NCBI GenBank assembly: GCA_036873755.1
Contig: JAVTVY010025192.1
Location: 1-64,000 of the forward strand
Direction: 5' to 3'
Origin: Hanleya hanleyi
Taxonomy: Eukaryota > Mollusca > Polyplacophora > Lepidopleurida > Hanleyidae
DNA length: 64,000 nucleotides
Positions 50,861-63,666 of the stretch are shown here, in pieces (the stretch's first letter is position 1; each line of letters opens with the position of its first letter). The notes beneath the pieces are model-generated. The model saw nothing but the letters and a program-made list of their open reading frames with translations. It had not been told where the DNA came from and did not search any database. The translations under genes and the position numbers were made by a program.

Positions 50861-51600
50861 AAGAGGTACATCTATGTAGATGTTATCCATATGTGATAAC
50901 CGTTGCAGGTCGGTAGCTTAACGGTAGCAAAACACTTTCTTTACCCCACCCCGCTCGTTTTCCGAACTCAAACAATGGGAGCAGGGGAATGATTTCTCGG
51001 ATATATTAGTTATTTCTGTCGCCAGAGAGCTGAAATTTTACATACATTGGGAGCAGGGCCTGGTCCATTGGCACAAGTTAACCTACCTTAATATTACAAT
51101 TTTACGACGTCATAGTGACGTAATAACATGTCTCAGCATTTTTTGTCTAAATTTTGGTTGGATTTTTAATAGTTTTTCCAATTCTGCTGGCACCATGTGA
51201 CATATCAACTTAATGTAAATGGTAAATGTTCCTTGAAGAGCTATTTGTTTGTAGATTTTGCCCAGCAGATCAGCTGCGTAGTGGTAGTTTCGATACACTT
51301 TCTGAACCCAAATTTGGGGTGGGGGGGGGTATGATTTCTTGGATATTTTAATTATTCATGTTGCTAGAGAGCTATAACTTTTCACCCTCTGCATATCAGG
51401 TATTCGCCTACCGAAAAAAGTTAACGGGGTTTGAAATGATCATGATCAAAATGACGTCATAACATAATTTATTTTAAAAAATTTCGTTATTTTCAATCTG
51501 TTTTTCCAATTTTGCTGGTAAATCTTGAGGTTCATATTCTGTAAGGGCTATTTGCATGCAAATGCTATCCATGTGTGACAGCCGTTGTATATCAGTAGTT
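50860..51600. repeat. Degenerate tandem repeat of roughly 330-380 bp
   Basis: GATTTCTCGGATATATTAGT at about 50992 and GATTTCTTGGATATTTTAAT at about 51331 start parallel blocks. Both then have CCAGAGAGCTGAAAT / CTAGAGAGCTATAAC, ATGACGTCATAA-like words and TTTTTCCAATTNTGCTGG. Three partial units are visible. Confidence 0.6.
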
Positions 51601-51784
51601 TATGGTTGTTATACCCCGGTAGTACATTTTCCGGACCCTACCCCTTTCTGTATTCTCAACCCAAGTTTGCAGGTAGGCTATCGTCCTTCCGATATCTCCA
51701 TTATGGTTAGAAACCAAGTACCAACCTGTACCTCTATGACCTTCACCAGATGGTGGGCTGTTCAAATTGCTTTTCGTCCGTGGT

Positions 51785-52670
51785 CCGTCGTCCGTCCGTC
51801 CGTAAACAAGTCGTGTTATCGCGATTTCTAAGGAACTACTTCATGGATCTTTCTCAAATTTGGTACACAGGTTCCCCTTGGGGTCTAGTTGTGCAAGATA
51901 CCTTTTCTGGTCCGATTCGAAAATCCAATATGGCCACAGAGCGGCCATCTTGAATTTCCCCATGAAACCTTGTTATCGCGATTTCTCAGGAACTACTGCC
52001 TGGATCTTTTCTGGTCCGATTCGAAAATCCAATATGGCCACCAGGCAGCCATCTTGGATTTCCCCATGAAACTTTGTTATTGTGATTTCTCAGGAAGTAC
52101 TGCATGGATCTTTCTCAAATTTGGTACACAGATTCCCCTTGGGGTCTAGTTGTGCAAGATACCTTTTCTGGTCCGATTCGAAAATCCAATATGGCCACAC
52201 GGCGGCCATCTTGGATTTTCCCATGAAACCTTGTTATCGCGATTTCTCAGAAACTACTCCATGGATCTTTCTCAAATTTGGTACACAGGTTCCCCTTGGG
52301 GTCTAGTTGTGCAAGATACCTTTTCTGGTCCGATTCGAAAATCCAATATGGCCACACGGCGGCCATCTTGGATTTTCCCATGAAACCTTGTTATCGCGAT
52401 TTCTTAGGAACTACTGCATGGATCTTTCTCATATTTGGTATACAGGTTCCCCTTGGGGTCTAGTTGTGCAACATACCTTTTCTGGTCCGATTCGAAAATC
52501 CAATATGGCCACCAGGCAGCCATCTTGGATTTCCCCATGAAACTTTGTTATCGTGATTTCTCAGGAAATACTACATGGATCTTTCTGAAATTTGGTACAC
52601 AGGTCCCACATGGGGCCTAGTTGTGCAGGATACCTTTTTTGGTCCGATTCGAAAATCCAAGTTACGCTTC
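51785..52670. repeat. 157-bp satellite, about six units
   Basis: TGGTCCGATTCGAAAATCC recurs at 51908, about 52012, 52169, 52326, 52483 and 52640; the last four steps are exactly 157. One unit is shortened to about 105 bp. Each unit has GGCCATCTTGGATT and CTTGTTATCGCGATTTCT. Open frames across it are artefacts. Confidence 0.9.
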
Positions 52671-55080
52671 AAATTAATACGGTATTCCCGAGTTGTGATG
52701 TTGCATCACAAGAGTAGGCGGATCAAACGGTGGGGCATATTCTATATATTGACTATAGAAAATATCCATACCTTCACCTTCTATATCAAAGAGTTCAAAT
52801 GATTCCGAATTCAAATGTATTTCTTCAAATTTTAAATCAGTTAGACGGGTCGGCTACACGAAGGGACAACTAGACAACTGTAGACTACTGCGTGTTTCGA
52901 TCCAAGAGAGATAATCGGGATTCAGACACTTTCAACATTACTGCACAGACCGGATCCCTTCAGTATTAAGTGTTGTACCATCTTACCATTTTCGAGCATG
53001 GTATCTTAAAACAGATAACTCAAACTAGCCCAGTAAACAGAACAGAATTAGCATTCGTTCCTAATTATAAAATCTTAAGTATCTTTCATAGCTCATGCGA
53101 AAGTGTCAAAGAGATTTGTCTTCGCTTCCAATACCCAATGATGACACGTGCGAAAAAAAAAATACTACAAAACGAAGATGAAGGATCCTCTGGACATTCA
53201 CTTTCAGACTAACTTTGCTCATTTCACTTGTACTATAACAACCGACATCAAGTACAGTTTCTATAAATCTTGAAACTTCTGAAACTTTTTTTCGCTCAAA
53301 TTCGAAATTCTGCAAACAAAATTACAAATGATTTGTTTGTTCTTAGTAACAATGGACAAAAAGATCCTCTTGTCATTAGCTTACAATTATCGGACAATGG
53401 TGGGCGCCAAGATCCTTCAGGATCTCTCGTTTATTGAAGCATCTATTGAAACCTTCATCTGATGTTGTGATGACGTCACCGTGACTGAATAATAATGATA
53501 ATAATTTTGATCGAATTTTTGAAGTTATTTTATTTTCTCATTTTTATTTGGACCAAAATTTAAATGTTATGTTTCTTTGAAGAGCTTAAGCGACCAAACA
53601 GTGGCCGTACGGAAGACGTGGAGCACAATTAAGGAAATATTCTGAGATGTTGCGATATCTCCATTGATTCTCATCAAAACCACCCTTCCTATCCGTATCT
53701 TCCCACTTCTTCTGTCATTATTGGTATTAATCTGACGAAATGGAATTTTGCGTTTAATCTACCATATTCGACGACTAGACTTTAATAGATGGCTGTCATT
53801 TTGCTAGAATTGCAATTAACATTGATGTGTACAAATACCGTCTCAATTTACAAATGCTATTACATATTGCCACCCTTTATGATGAGCTAATGCTGACCGT
53901 CTTAGAATTTGCATCGTTTTTATGACGCTACCCTTTCTTGCCGTCTTGGCCACCGATTGTTTGTTAATCCAGGTTGGTCAACGTGGCATCCCAGCGAATG
54001 TTATGCTTTTGTCATGCAAACGTAATGAACGGATGATCCACTCGGTGGTGCCAACTGCAAATTTGTTTCATAGCTAGAGATGGTCATATGTGTTGAATAT
54101 GCTTCTTAAAATGCATAAACATTGCCCTTTCAAAGCTTTTCAGAAGATGCCACTATTGCCCCTGGGCATCATCAGTGAAAGCTGCTGCCTGCTGGGAGCT
54201 GCATAAATGCATACCCAATTGCCTCCTTCAGAGATTGCAAAAGAAAATAGAAATACAGAAAATCCGATACCATCAATAACGTGTTAGAGTATTCACATCG
54301 TCTCAAAACACACATGTTAGACCTACTGAGGAATCTGATGGTGGCAAGATATCCAGGAAACCAACAAGGTGATTCCTTGGTGATTCCACCGGGGCTACCA
54401 GGCCATTCCCTCTCCCTATCTCTCCTACTGTCGGGAACCCTGGCAAACGGCGTTGCCGAATGTAAATAATTCATTGACGACGTCTTCTACTCTGTCAGCC
54501 AATAAAGTGATTCGCTTTGCTTTGATCAAGGTTCACAGATGTCCGGCGCTGAGGTCAGAATGCCAGTGTGCGTCATTCAGCATCTCAGCCAAACAGAAGC
54601 GCCACAAGACCACTCCATATTTAGCTGTTTAAATGAATGTCAACTCGTCTCATGAGTGTTAAGGTAGAACATGATATTCGCGATGATGATTCGCACCTGA
54701 ATGTATAACTTTGGTCCGAATGAAAACGAATATGTTAAGGGAATCATGCATACGTGGTAACATCATCATAGGCTTCGTCATCAATCGGATTGATGCCGAT
54801 ACTTGATTGTGAAATGCTGCAAACCTGAAACTGGACTAACAGACTGTGACCATACTCGACTGGGATGGTTGCTGAAAACTGGGATGTATCCTACTAACAT
54901 CTCTAGCGGTACATGAAAAATGCCAGCGTTGATGCAGATAGTATGCCTACATCGTGAGCTGCAGAGACGGATAGTTCAATTCTGATAGAAATCATTCAAC
55001 TTTCACTTAAACTAACTGCCCATATGCCATTATGACGAAATAATTTGCCTTAAAATTAGGCACATGGATGACCAGGCAGT
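52671..55080. other. Unassigned host sequence
   Basis: No domain-bearing frame. A candidate at 54172-54474 (minus) or 54281-54469 (plus) shows no motif. Nothing else can be supported. Confidence 0.35.
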
Positions 55081-55081
55081 T

Positions 55082-55375
55082 TGGAAATATTGTTCAGAAG
55101 TTGAATGGGGATAAATCCTTTGAGATCGAGTCTGTGGCGGGGTTAGCTCTTCAAAAAACCATGCACCATTTTATGAATGATGAATGGTCCCTGGATCATC
55201 TTCAGAACAGGTCATGACTTTATGCAGAAAAATGCGTAATTATGGCAGGTTGGTGTGAAGATCCAGGGACCATTCCTCATTTATAAAATGGTGTATGGTT
55301 ATCTGAAGAGCTAAACCTGTCACAGGCTCGATTTAAAAGGATTTATCCCCATTCAACTTCTGAACAATATTTCCA
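55082..55375. mobile_element. Hairpin MITE, about 294 bp
   Basis: TTGGAAATATTGTTCAGAAG at 55082 mirrors CTTCTGAACAATATTTCCA near 55357-55375. Inner parts AAATGGTGCATGG/CCATACACCATTTT also pair. The arms are about 130 bp with a loop of about 30 bp. No coding sequence. Confidence 0.75.
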
Positions 55376-56239
55376 CACTTCAAGTATCAGGCACGGCGGA
55401 AGCAATTTGTGATTGGGGGGAGCACTATGACCGCACAATAGGCGGGGGTCCAAGGGCCGCCTAGGCCCCGGAAGCTCCAGGGGTCTTACATGGCCGGAGA
55501 CGCCTTCTAGCGTATTGCCGAGCAATAAAACAAGAAATCTCCGCCAGTGTAAACTCTTATTTGTTTTGTCTGTTTTATTGTTTCTCACAAAATTTTCTTC
55601 AAATATTCGCCGTCAGCAAATGATGATGTTCGAAAGTATAAATAATTCAAGTATTAAATATCATTTCGGTGGAAATACAAGCGTCTAGTCCGTCATTCAA
55701 TATTCAGCCGTCGTCCATTAAAGTATTTCCGCGTCCATAATCCAAAGACCTACATATCACATCATTAACACCAAGTTCAAGAAGAAAAATTCATAGTATA
55801 CCTAACAAGAGCCCAAGGGGCTTCAAAATACGCCCGTATATCTGGAATTACATTGGTCCAAATTTCAAGGCTGTTTAATAGCCTTGATTCCAATTGGTAG
55901 CTAGCAATCCAGAGAAAGGTCTACAATTTTGTGCTTCTGAGAATGTAACATATATCACATCTTATATTGAATGATAAACTAAAATAAGCTTAACTCTTGG
56001 TAACTAGTTGACCTTGAAGCAAGAGCCGAGAACTCACATATCCCACACTGAAATCGACAATAGTCAAACACAAGAAAATAGTAGTTTTCTTGACCTTTGA
56101 CAAATTGATCTCAAAATGTATGGTGAGTAAGGTATACTTAAAGTTTGTAACCAACTTTGTTGAATGGACAGAACGCAACATCGCATTACATGATCTCGTC
56201 TTCGACAGGCATATGAAAATGTGACTTTTAATGATTTCT

Positions 56240-57715
56240 TGATTTTGGGGTCAGTGACCCTGACCTTTGGCCCACATTTTGGTATGTAACACATGTCCCT
56301 CTAATCTATCTACTGGCAAAAAGGAAAGTTATTTTTAATAATTTCCTGACCTTTGACCTTGACCTAAATTTTGATACATGACACATCGTCTTCCCTCAAT
56401 GTATCAAAGGACATAAAAAAAATCATTATTTTTATGAATTTCCTGATTTTGGGGGGCAACTCGACCTTGACGTTCGGCCTTGACCAACATTTGGTACGTG
56501 ACACATCATGTCCCCCTAATGTATCTACCGACACAAAAAAAAAGTAATTTTCAAAGATTTCTTGATTCTGGAGTCACATTACCGTCTCCCCGTAATTTCT
56601 CAATGGACACAAAAAAATCACGATTTTTAACAATTTTCAACAATTTCACGATTTTCGGGTCACAATGACCTTGACCTTTGACCTTAACCTACATTTTGGT
56701 ATGTGACACATCGTGTCCGCCTAAAGTATCTACTGACAAAAAAAATGTTACTTTTATTAATTTCCTGATTTTGGGGTCACAGTGACATTTGATGTTTGAC
56801 CTTGACCTAATTTTTGGTATGCAACACTTCATTTCCCCCTATTGAATCTACTTAAAAAAAATTGTAATTTTTAATGATTTCGGGATTTTTAGGTCACACT
56901 GACATTTGACCTTGATTCTGGGGTCACAGTGACCTGGACTATTGACCTGGGTCTAAATTTTGGTACATTACAAAACGACTCCCTGTAATTTCACATCATA
57001 ATTTTTAACAATTTCATAATTTTGGGGTCACAGTGACCTTGACCTTTGCCCTTGACCTACATTTTGGCAGGCGACGCATCATGTCCCCCTGATGTATCTA
57101 CTGACACAGAAATTTTTTATAATAATTTTCTGATTTTGGGGCCACAGTGACCTTTGACCTTGGCCTATTTTTTGGTATGGGACACTTCATTTCCCGATGA
57201 AAATCCACTCACAAACAATAATTTTTTTTTAATGATTTCCTGATTTTCGGTCACCCTGACCTTTGACCTCTGACCTCGCCCTACATTTGGTTTGCAACAC
57301 ATCGTTTCCCCCTAGGGCATCCACTCACCAAAAAATAGAACTGTAGATAGAAAACTGTCAATGATCAATCATTTCCTGTTTTTAGGCAACAGTGACCTTT
57401 GACCTCTGACCTCGGTCTTAATTTTGGTATGCGACACATCGTCTCCACCTAGCGTATCCACTCACAAAAAATTGCAACTGTGGATAGAAAACGTTCACAT
57501 ATATAGACCGAGCACGAACGCTCCAGTGATTTCCTGTTTTTTAGGCCTTTGACCCATGACCTCGACCTTCAATTTTGGTACGCGACACATCGTCTCCCCG
57601 TAGGGTAATCACTCACCAAATATTAGAACTGTAGATAAAAACTGTCCCAGATAAAGACCGGACACGAGGGACGGACAGAAATCGCCATCACGTCATACGT
57701 CCGCCTTTTGGCGGG
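56240..57715. repeat. Degenerate tandem repeat with nuclear-receptor-type sites
   Basis: About eleven units of 100-170 bp share GGGTCACAGTGACC, TGACCTTTGACCTTGACC and TTTTGGTATGNGACACATCG. TGACCTTTGACC read in reverse is GGTCAAAGGTCA, a DR1 element. Units end in CACAAAAAAA and ATTTCCTGATTTT. Confidence 0.8.
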
Positions 57716-57839
57716 TGTATAAAAATGCAAGAGAGAAGCGGTCAATAGTTACCGGCAATGATGCCGGCAAGACATCGTGAGGTTTCAAATCCATATCGGC
57801 TCAATATTCTTAATCTATATAATTTTCGTTGTAAAGTCG

Positions 57840-58080
57840 TTATTTAGAGTATGAAGTATCTGTCACACAAGAGGCGACTAACTTGGGCACCCGTTGGGTT
57901 CCCGCGTGTTAAAAGGAATAGGACCCCACCCTTGGGGTCTTGGGTGTCAAGAGGAATAAGACCCTACCCGTGTGGTTTCCGGGTGTGAAAACGAACAGAA
58001 AACAAACGTCGTGATACGACTGAAATGGTGTTGAAAGCGACGTTAAATCATATTCATTCACTCACTCACCCCATGACGCT
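57840..58080. mobile_element. Mollusc-type SINE-like repeat
   Basis: A GAGGCGACTAACTTGGGC start, then GGGTTCCCGCGTGTT and AAGACCCTACCC, then the tail CGACTGAAATGGTGTTGAAA + GCGACGTTAAATC and (CATT/CACT)n. The tail is the inverse of the insertion in the ATPase relic at 11275. Confidence 0.6.
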
Positions 58081-58189
58081 TTCATTGTAAATGTCCATAT
58101 GAACATCATGAGCACCTTAAAATACATATGTTCATACGGCCTCTAGCCCCGGGTCAAGCGGAATTAAACAAAAGTTACGAAACGTAACG

Positions 58190-58330
58190 TCATAAATCTC
58201 ACACGCTACGCTCGTATTTTGCTATCAGTATGCGATATGTATCGCCAAATTTGAGAAACTTTCACTGGAGGCGCTTGGTGGTATAGCCCCGTTTTATAAG
58301 ATTCTGCAATAATGTAGACAGATTTTTCTA
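58190..58330 (-). pseudogene. Third copy of the Penelope-like C-terminal block
   Basis: Read in reverse it matches 42446-42560: GGGCTATACCACCAAGCGCC, AGTTTCTCAAATTTGGCG, GATAGCAAAATACGAGC. It shows that the element is dispersed, not confined to the tandem pair. Confidence 0.65.
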
Positions 58331-58420
58331 CTTGTTAGGGAGCCGAACAAAGTTCACCTCATAAATGTGAATGAATTTTTTTCTTGTGCACTTCACGCCT
58401 ATTAGAAAGTAAAATTTGCA

Positions 58421-58913
58421 TTAAAGGTGAACAGAAAAGCTTTCCAATGTTCCGTTAAAATGTCATAAAACAAGAACTTCTATAGTTGTTAGAATTATGT
58501 GTGGTAAAAGTTCTGTGGGTTATTGTTTTATTTTGGGTATATGAGAAGTCAAAACTTATACCGAGAGCCAGAACTTTTAAAAACGTCATCGCTTGCGTCC
58601 CGTTGTTTTTGGAACGTCATGACGTTATAGTGACCCTCGTTCATTCATCCGACGTAGCATGACGTCACATTTGAATAAAACTTGAATGAAGGGGACCACT
58701 ATAACGTCATAACGTTCTACAAACCAAGAGAGACAAGCGATGCAAGTTTTGAAGACGGATTTATAACAGGATAACTTAAATATTGTTATTAGTACAATTT
58801 TGCAAACTATATTTGCCCCAAAAACGTATAAAAGTTATGTCACATAAGACAAGATCTATATAAGCAACAATTTAGATAAAATTAAAAGCTTTGCAGTTCA
58901 CCTTTAAATAAAA
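58421..58913. mobile_element. Hairpin MITE, about 490 bp
   Basis: The ends ATTAAAGGTGAACAGAAAAGC and GCTTTGCAGTTCACCTTTAA are inverted. Inside, GAACGTCATGACGTTATAGTG pairs with CACTATAACGTCATAACGTTC. There is no coding sequence. Confidence 0.75.
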
Positions 58914-59825
58914 ATGTTTTCACACTTTATCGGGGTTTTTTCTTCTTCCTTCTTTGCCTTTCTTTTTGTTTGGGTTTGTGTCGTATTTTTTTTTTTTTTT
59001 TTTGCTGAAAATATTGGGGGAGGAGGTATGGCCCCTTCATTCCCCCCCCCCCCCACTCCGCCCCGTCCCTGGTTGAAAACAGGCACGGATTCGGCTCTTC
59101 GGTCATAAATAGTTGCAAAATCTTCAACAAAAACCTAATCAAAGTATATATTTTCTGAATGGGCATACTCGTGCCATTATTTCCAAAGACAAATCAGCTA
59201 TTGAAAGTGAAAAGGAAAGACGCGCGTTGCTCCTTAAAACCTCTTCAACGTTTCTGGAAAACCCGATAAAATGTATGAAAATGTGTCAATTTCGACCCAC
59301 AATCCAGATCAAATGATTTTCTTCTTATGCATGTATAGTACGTATTTCCCGTCCAACTTGCATTTTAAAAAGGCGGAAAAAAACAGGGGGTCGACCTACT
59401 CATTTTTTTTCTAAAATTTTATCGCCATAGAGGAATTGTCATTTTCGCGCCCCGAAAAAGTGCGGATTTTGGTCTGCCGAATATTCACTTCCCGGCGCGG
59501 TTAACTCCATCCTCCCCACAGCGCATGCTCCATTTCGCAGGCTCATTATTAGACCCCCCGCGAGGTGGTTGGATTAAGTCTGTAGTTGCGCGTAGGCGCG
59601 ATTAACCAGCAATTGTTATATATGCTCGTTTGGAGGAATGGTAACGTCAAACAGGATGGTATTATAGATATCAGTTAGTAAAAAGGGAAGAAGAATTATC
59701 ATACTGTCAAATACGTGCGACCTCCCCTATTATGAAATTAGGGAGGGGGCCACTTTGTGCGCAACCGTGGCTAGTGTGGACTGCACCCTAACATTGACGT
59801 GATCAAAAAGCCAATTCACATTGAA

Positions 59826-59960
59826 GTGACGGGGGACTCGTTTCTGTCCGCGGAGGCTTATCCCCGGTACCAGAAGTCACCGCCTTACTCCGGAGGAACA
59901 CACCCCCGGGGTCACGTGACCTTTGCAGGAACTATAACAGCCATGGCCTCTGGCCCATAG
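59826..59960. mobile_element. Relic of the palindrome/Polinton terminal block
   Basis: GGGGACTCGTTTCTGTCCGC, GGAGGCTTATCCCCGG, CTCCGGAGGAA and CAGGAACTATAACAGCCATG parallel 20745-20900 in order and spacing. Confidence 0.55.
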
Positions 59961-60372
59961 GTCAATGGACCTCAAAATACGTTTTTATTACTACTTTCTG
60001 TTCTTGTTCCGTATGGGCTCATCATTTGTGAACATATTACCACAGGTACGGTCCGCATTTTCCTAATGCATGAGAAGGGGGGTATGGAGTAAAGACTATG
60101 GGGCCGATCCTCGCAAGCCAGCGTATCTATCGATCTGTTTAAAGGAGTAGAGGACGTTCATTTCCACCATCATCCCTGGTCATGGTTCGTCTGACAAATC
60201 CTACCCATGACAGAAGACGAATTCGCCACGACTAAGATCAGTCGTTTTTAAGTAGACTTTCCGAAAAGCCTTCGTTACCTCATGATCTTTCCGAATGTGC
60301 CCATATTTGAAAAAAATTAAGAAGCCAGCAATTCTTCGTATATTTTATTCACAGTGGTTCCCCCCGTAATAT

Positions 60373-60603
60373 GATCATTTCCCACCTTTTCATACACCAC
60401 ATTGACAGTGGAGATCATAAAATTGCGTTCTTTACGACCGATACACATACATCTACATACCCCTCCTCTACTATATCTTTATAAGGACATTCTAGATGAA
60501 GATATAGTGGAGGATATGGGTATGTAGATCGGTGTAGGTCATATAGAACACTTCTTTATGATATCCACTGTCATTGTGGTATATGAGAAGGTGGGAAATA
60601 ATT
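60373..60603. mobile_element. Hairpin MITE, about 231 bp
   Basis: ATTTCCCACCTTTTCATACA at 60377 mirrors ATATGAGAAGGTGGGAAAT near 60581-60599. TACTATATCTTTAT also pairs with AGATATAGT near the centre, 60485. No coding sequence. Confidence 0.75.
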
Positions 60604-62001
60604 AAATTCTTGATGAAAAATAAAATATAAAAAAATATTAACAACATCGACGAAGACACCAACAGCTAGCCAAGCCACTGTGATTTCCTCCCCTTTGAAC
60701 CCAAGTTGAGAGTAGCCGTCATTGTTTTGACTGGAGAGACGCCTACATGATCTTTCAGCGAGCACATCAAAGAGACCGTTCTACAGGGTATTCCCATTAT
60801 AAAGTCGGCTTGTCTGTGAAGCTGGCGAAGCAGACAATAACACCGTCCGTTCATTGGCTGTTACTCCAAACGGTTGTTAACTGTATTGCCACAATCTGAG
60901 TGCAGGGGCCGGTACATCTCCGCTTACCCAAGTCTAACACTACACGTGACGGAATGTTAGTGTAGTATTTAACTTGAAAATGTGAAGTTGGGGCCGGTAC
61001 GGAGTATACAGATCTGCATTATGCAGGATGACTTCCACGCGCTTATGGGGCTATAACATATGGTGATTAGTCGAATTTTTCAAAACAGGCTGAATCTCCT
61101 AGCAGAAGTGCCCAGACACCTCAAAATAGGATAGAAATAAACAAAACAAAATAATTTATGCATATTACTGGCGGTTCGATAGAGGTAGGCATGACCAAAA
61201 GTTTGGCATTTTGAATTCCGGTTCAACATTTGGAGTGTGCAAGATGCGCACCAAGTTGAAGATTATGCTTGTGGTACCCCCCACCCAAATTTCATTCCTA
61301 CTGAAATTCAACAAAAAGGAAAACGTGTAATTACTTTATTGCTTTATAACTGAACCTCCAAGGATATTTCCCACCCAACCCGGATTCCACATCCTCGCCC
61401 CCACTGGACATAGGTTGGAATGGCTCAATTTATCTTATACTGCTACTACTTTCTGGGAAAGTAAAATGCCCCCCGTTTTTATTGCATATTCAACGACAAC
61501 TATATTTGTTTATTAATATATGGGGGGAAATCGACATGAGGACGTTTTAGCTTCAAGCAAGAAAAAAAGAGAGTCAAGTTTCCCTATAGGCCTATTCAGT
61601 GCTACGTACGGTATAACTATTCAATGATACACTTTCATATGGTTGTTCTAATGTTATGAGTACGGTATGGTGACCCCCCAATTTAATATCTTCTGTTATA
61701 ACCTGATGAGTAAATAATGCACGTCATGCTATGTGTGTTCCAATCAGGAATACTCCACTGCTGTGGTCCTTCGAACCTGCGAACAGGTTGGCTGAACGGA
61801 GTACTGTGATAGAGTCCAACATAACCTTGATCAAATAATGACTGCTCCCCAATGTTTACCCGCTTACAAGGAACCATGCCGGTTGGGGCATGTCCACAAC
61901 ATGTCTTTGATTGTTGTTCGTAGCAAGTCCCCTATTTAGAACACAAACTTATTAGGTGAATCATTGATAGCCTACAACAGTGTCTTCAATTCCGAACAGC
62001 C
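60604..62001. other. Upstream region of the DHHC gene
   Basis: No gene is supported. A possible splice acceptor (TCAATTCCGAACAG) lies 2 nt before the DHHC ATG, so a 5' UTR exon may lie upstream. Confidence 0.4.
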
Positions 62002-62916
62002 ATGGAATGCAGAGAAAGACAAAGCTTCGTTAACAAATGGAAAGAACACTATCGCAAGAAAGACGAAATTTTTCATCCTGATCCGAAATCGGCGAATAAG
62101 TTTGGTGTTGGATTTTTCTTCTACATGTGTTTTGTTTTATTGTTCGAAGTGTTTTACATGCTGATGCCCACGTTGTACAGCGAGCCGTCCAATGACCGAA
62201 CATACATGACAGTGTTCATATGGTTCGTATTTATCCAAACCATGATGAACTGGGGCTTGACGTGGTGGAACAAGGCTTCCCTGGTAGACGAGACACTCCG
62301 ACAGAAACACGTGTCTATGCGGGACAACCTGGCGACACCGGACGGCTGGAGAACGTGTATCACTTGTCAGCTGGACGCTCCTCCCCGCTCCTACCACTGT
62401 AACCTGTGCGGATATTGCATCCTGAAGAGAGACCACCACTGTTTCTTCACCGCTTCCTGTGTAGGATTCCACAACCAGAGACGATTCATTGTTTTACTAT
62501 TCTATGTAGCACTAGCTAATATCACAGCAGTTATTCTGCAATTCGTATTCTTGAATGGTGCAATAACATTCTTGTCTTGGGAGATCTTCACCTATATTCC
62601 AGTGGTAACCCTGTACAAATGGATGACAGGACAAGTGACATTTGCCATCGTTTTCATCGTCATTCATCTTTACCTGGCGACGGTTTGTCTTTTCGGAACA
62701 CTGTTCTTTCTCACCTGGCAGCTGATTATTGTGTTCCGCGGTCAAACCAGTTACGAGGCCTGGAAAAATCTCACCGCCTACCAGACTGGTATTCTCGATG
62801 GATTCCGTTCTGTGTTTGGTCCATATGGCATCATCCAATTCATCTTCCCATTTGATATTGCGCAAAAAGGAGATGGGGTGAACTGGGAACGAGCCAAGAG
62901 AGTCAAGGGACACTGA
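62002..62916 (+). CDS. DHHC-type protein S-palmitoyltransferase
   Basis: 304 residues in one exon, ATG in strong context (GCCATGG). Four TM helices lie at about 34-56, 68-89, 161-186 and 211-245. A Cys-rich domain spans about 119-163: CITC, YHCNLCGYC, then KRDHHC (144-147) and SCVGFHNQRRF. Asp-His-His-Cys is intact; Cys147 would form the palmitoyl-enzyme intermediate. It attaches palmitate to cysteines of membrane-associated proteins in the Golgi or ER. The short size and RDHHCFFT text are closest to the ZDHHC24/ZDHHC22 group, but I do not assign an orthologue. It is the only clearly intact host gene in the window. Confidence 0.92.
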   Translation: MECRERQSFVNKWKEHYRKKDEIFHPDPKSANKFGVGFFFYMCFVLLFEVFYMLMPTLYSEPSNDRTYMTVFIWFVFIQTMMNWGLTWWNKASLVDETLRQKHVSMRDNLATPDGWRTCITCQLDAPPRSYHCNLCGYCILKRDHHCFFTASCVGFHNQRRFIVLLFYVALANITAVILQFVFLNGAITFLSWEIFTYIPVVTLYKWMTGQVTFAIVFIVIHLYLATVCLFGTLFFLTWQLIIVFRGQTSYEAWKNLTAYQTGILDGFRSVFGPYGIIQFIFPFDIAQKGDGVNWERAKRVKGH

Positions 62917-63660
62917 ACATGACCTAGTTAACGTCGCAAACTAGATTTTTACTAGAACAGCAACTGGTGGTACATATATATTATGATTTTTGCTCAAGTT
63001 TAGTACATCGAAAACTCAGGACATTTCATATATGGTACGATGTTGGCAAATAATAAGATGTCATTTTTGCAGTAGCATTTTCACAAGTTACACTAATTTA
63101 CAATCTGGCAAATGTCTCAAATATGGAAATGGTGAAACATAATTTCACAAGTGCAATACACAAGGACAAATGACCGAGAGCACATCTTGTTCTTCAAATT
63201 GCTATAAAAGTTATGTAAATAATGGTGCAATTTTCAATATGTACCTGACAGTCCTACATCTTCAGTGATCTTCAGTGAATGGAGAGTTAAGTTTATATTA
63301 TTGCCCCCCACCCTCATTTCATGGTAAAAAATTGAAGAAATACAGTAATTTCAATAAGGGTAAACCATGGAAACTTTAATCACCATGATCAAGTAAGGTT
63401 TTGTAAGGCATAGTTGATTCCTAGATTGAAATATACTATTGTTTATGGATTGATTTGTATCGACAAGTTACAATGTCTAGCAGTGAATGTGGTAGCCTAA
63501 GATAAATCAATACTGAGAGCTCAATACTCACTTGCAGTATGATTGATAACCCTGGATGTATATCTATTGTTTTAACAGTATGGAGAAAACGCTTTGCTAG
63601 TCACAAGCTAACAAATATGGTGCATGGACTGTATGTGATTAGAGAAGGAGGGAAGGAAAA

Positions 63661-63666
63661 GAATAA
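63661..63666 (+). terminator. Candidate polyadenylation signal of the DHHC gene
   Basis: AATAAA in AAGAATAAAGTAC. A second candidate is at about 63721 and a third at about 63947, so alternative ends are possible. 62917-63660 would be 3' UTR. Confidence 0.45.

Noticed and set aside
51860..52620. Multiple 60-86 codon frames repeating SGPIRKSNMAT
   Set aside because: Shadow of the 157-bp satellite.
62137..62913. Minus-strand open frames over the DHHC gene
   Set aside because: Shadows; the plus strand has intact motifs.
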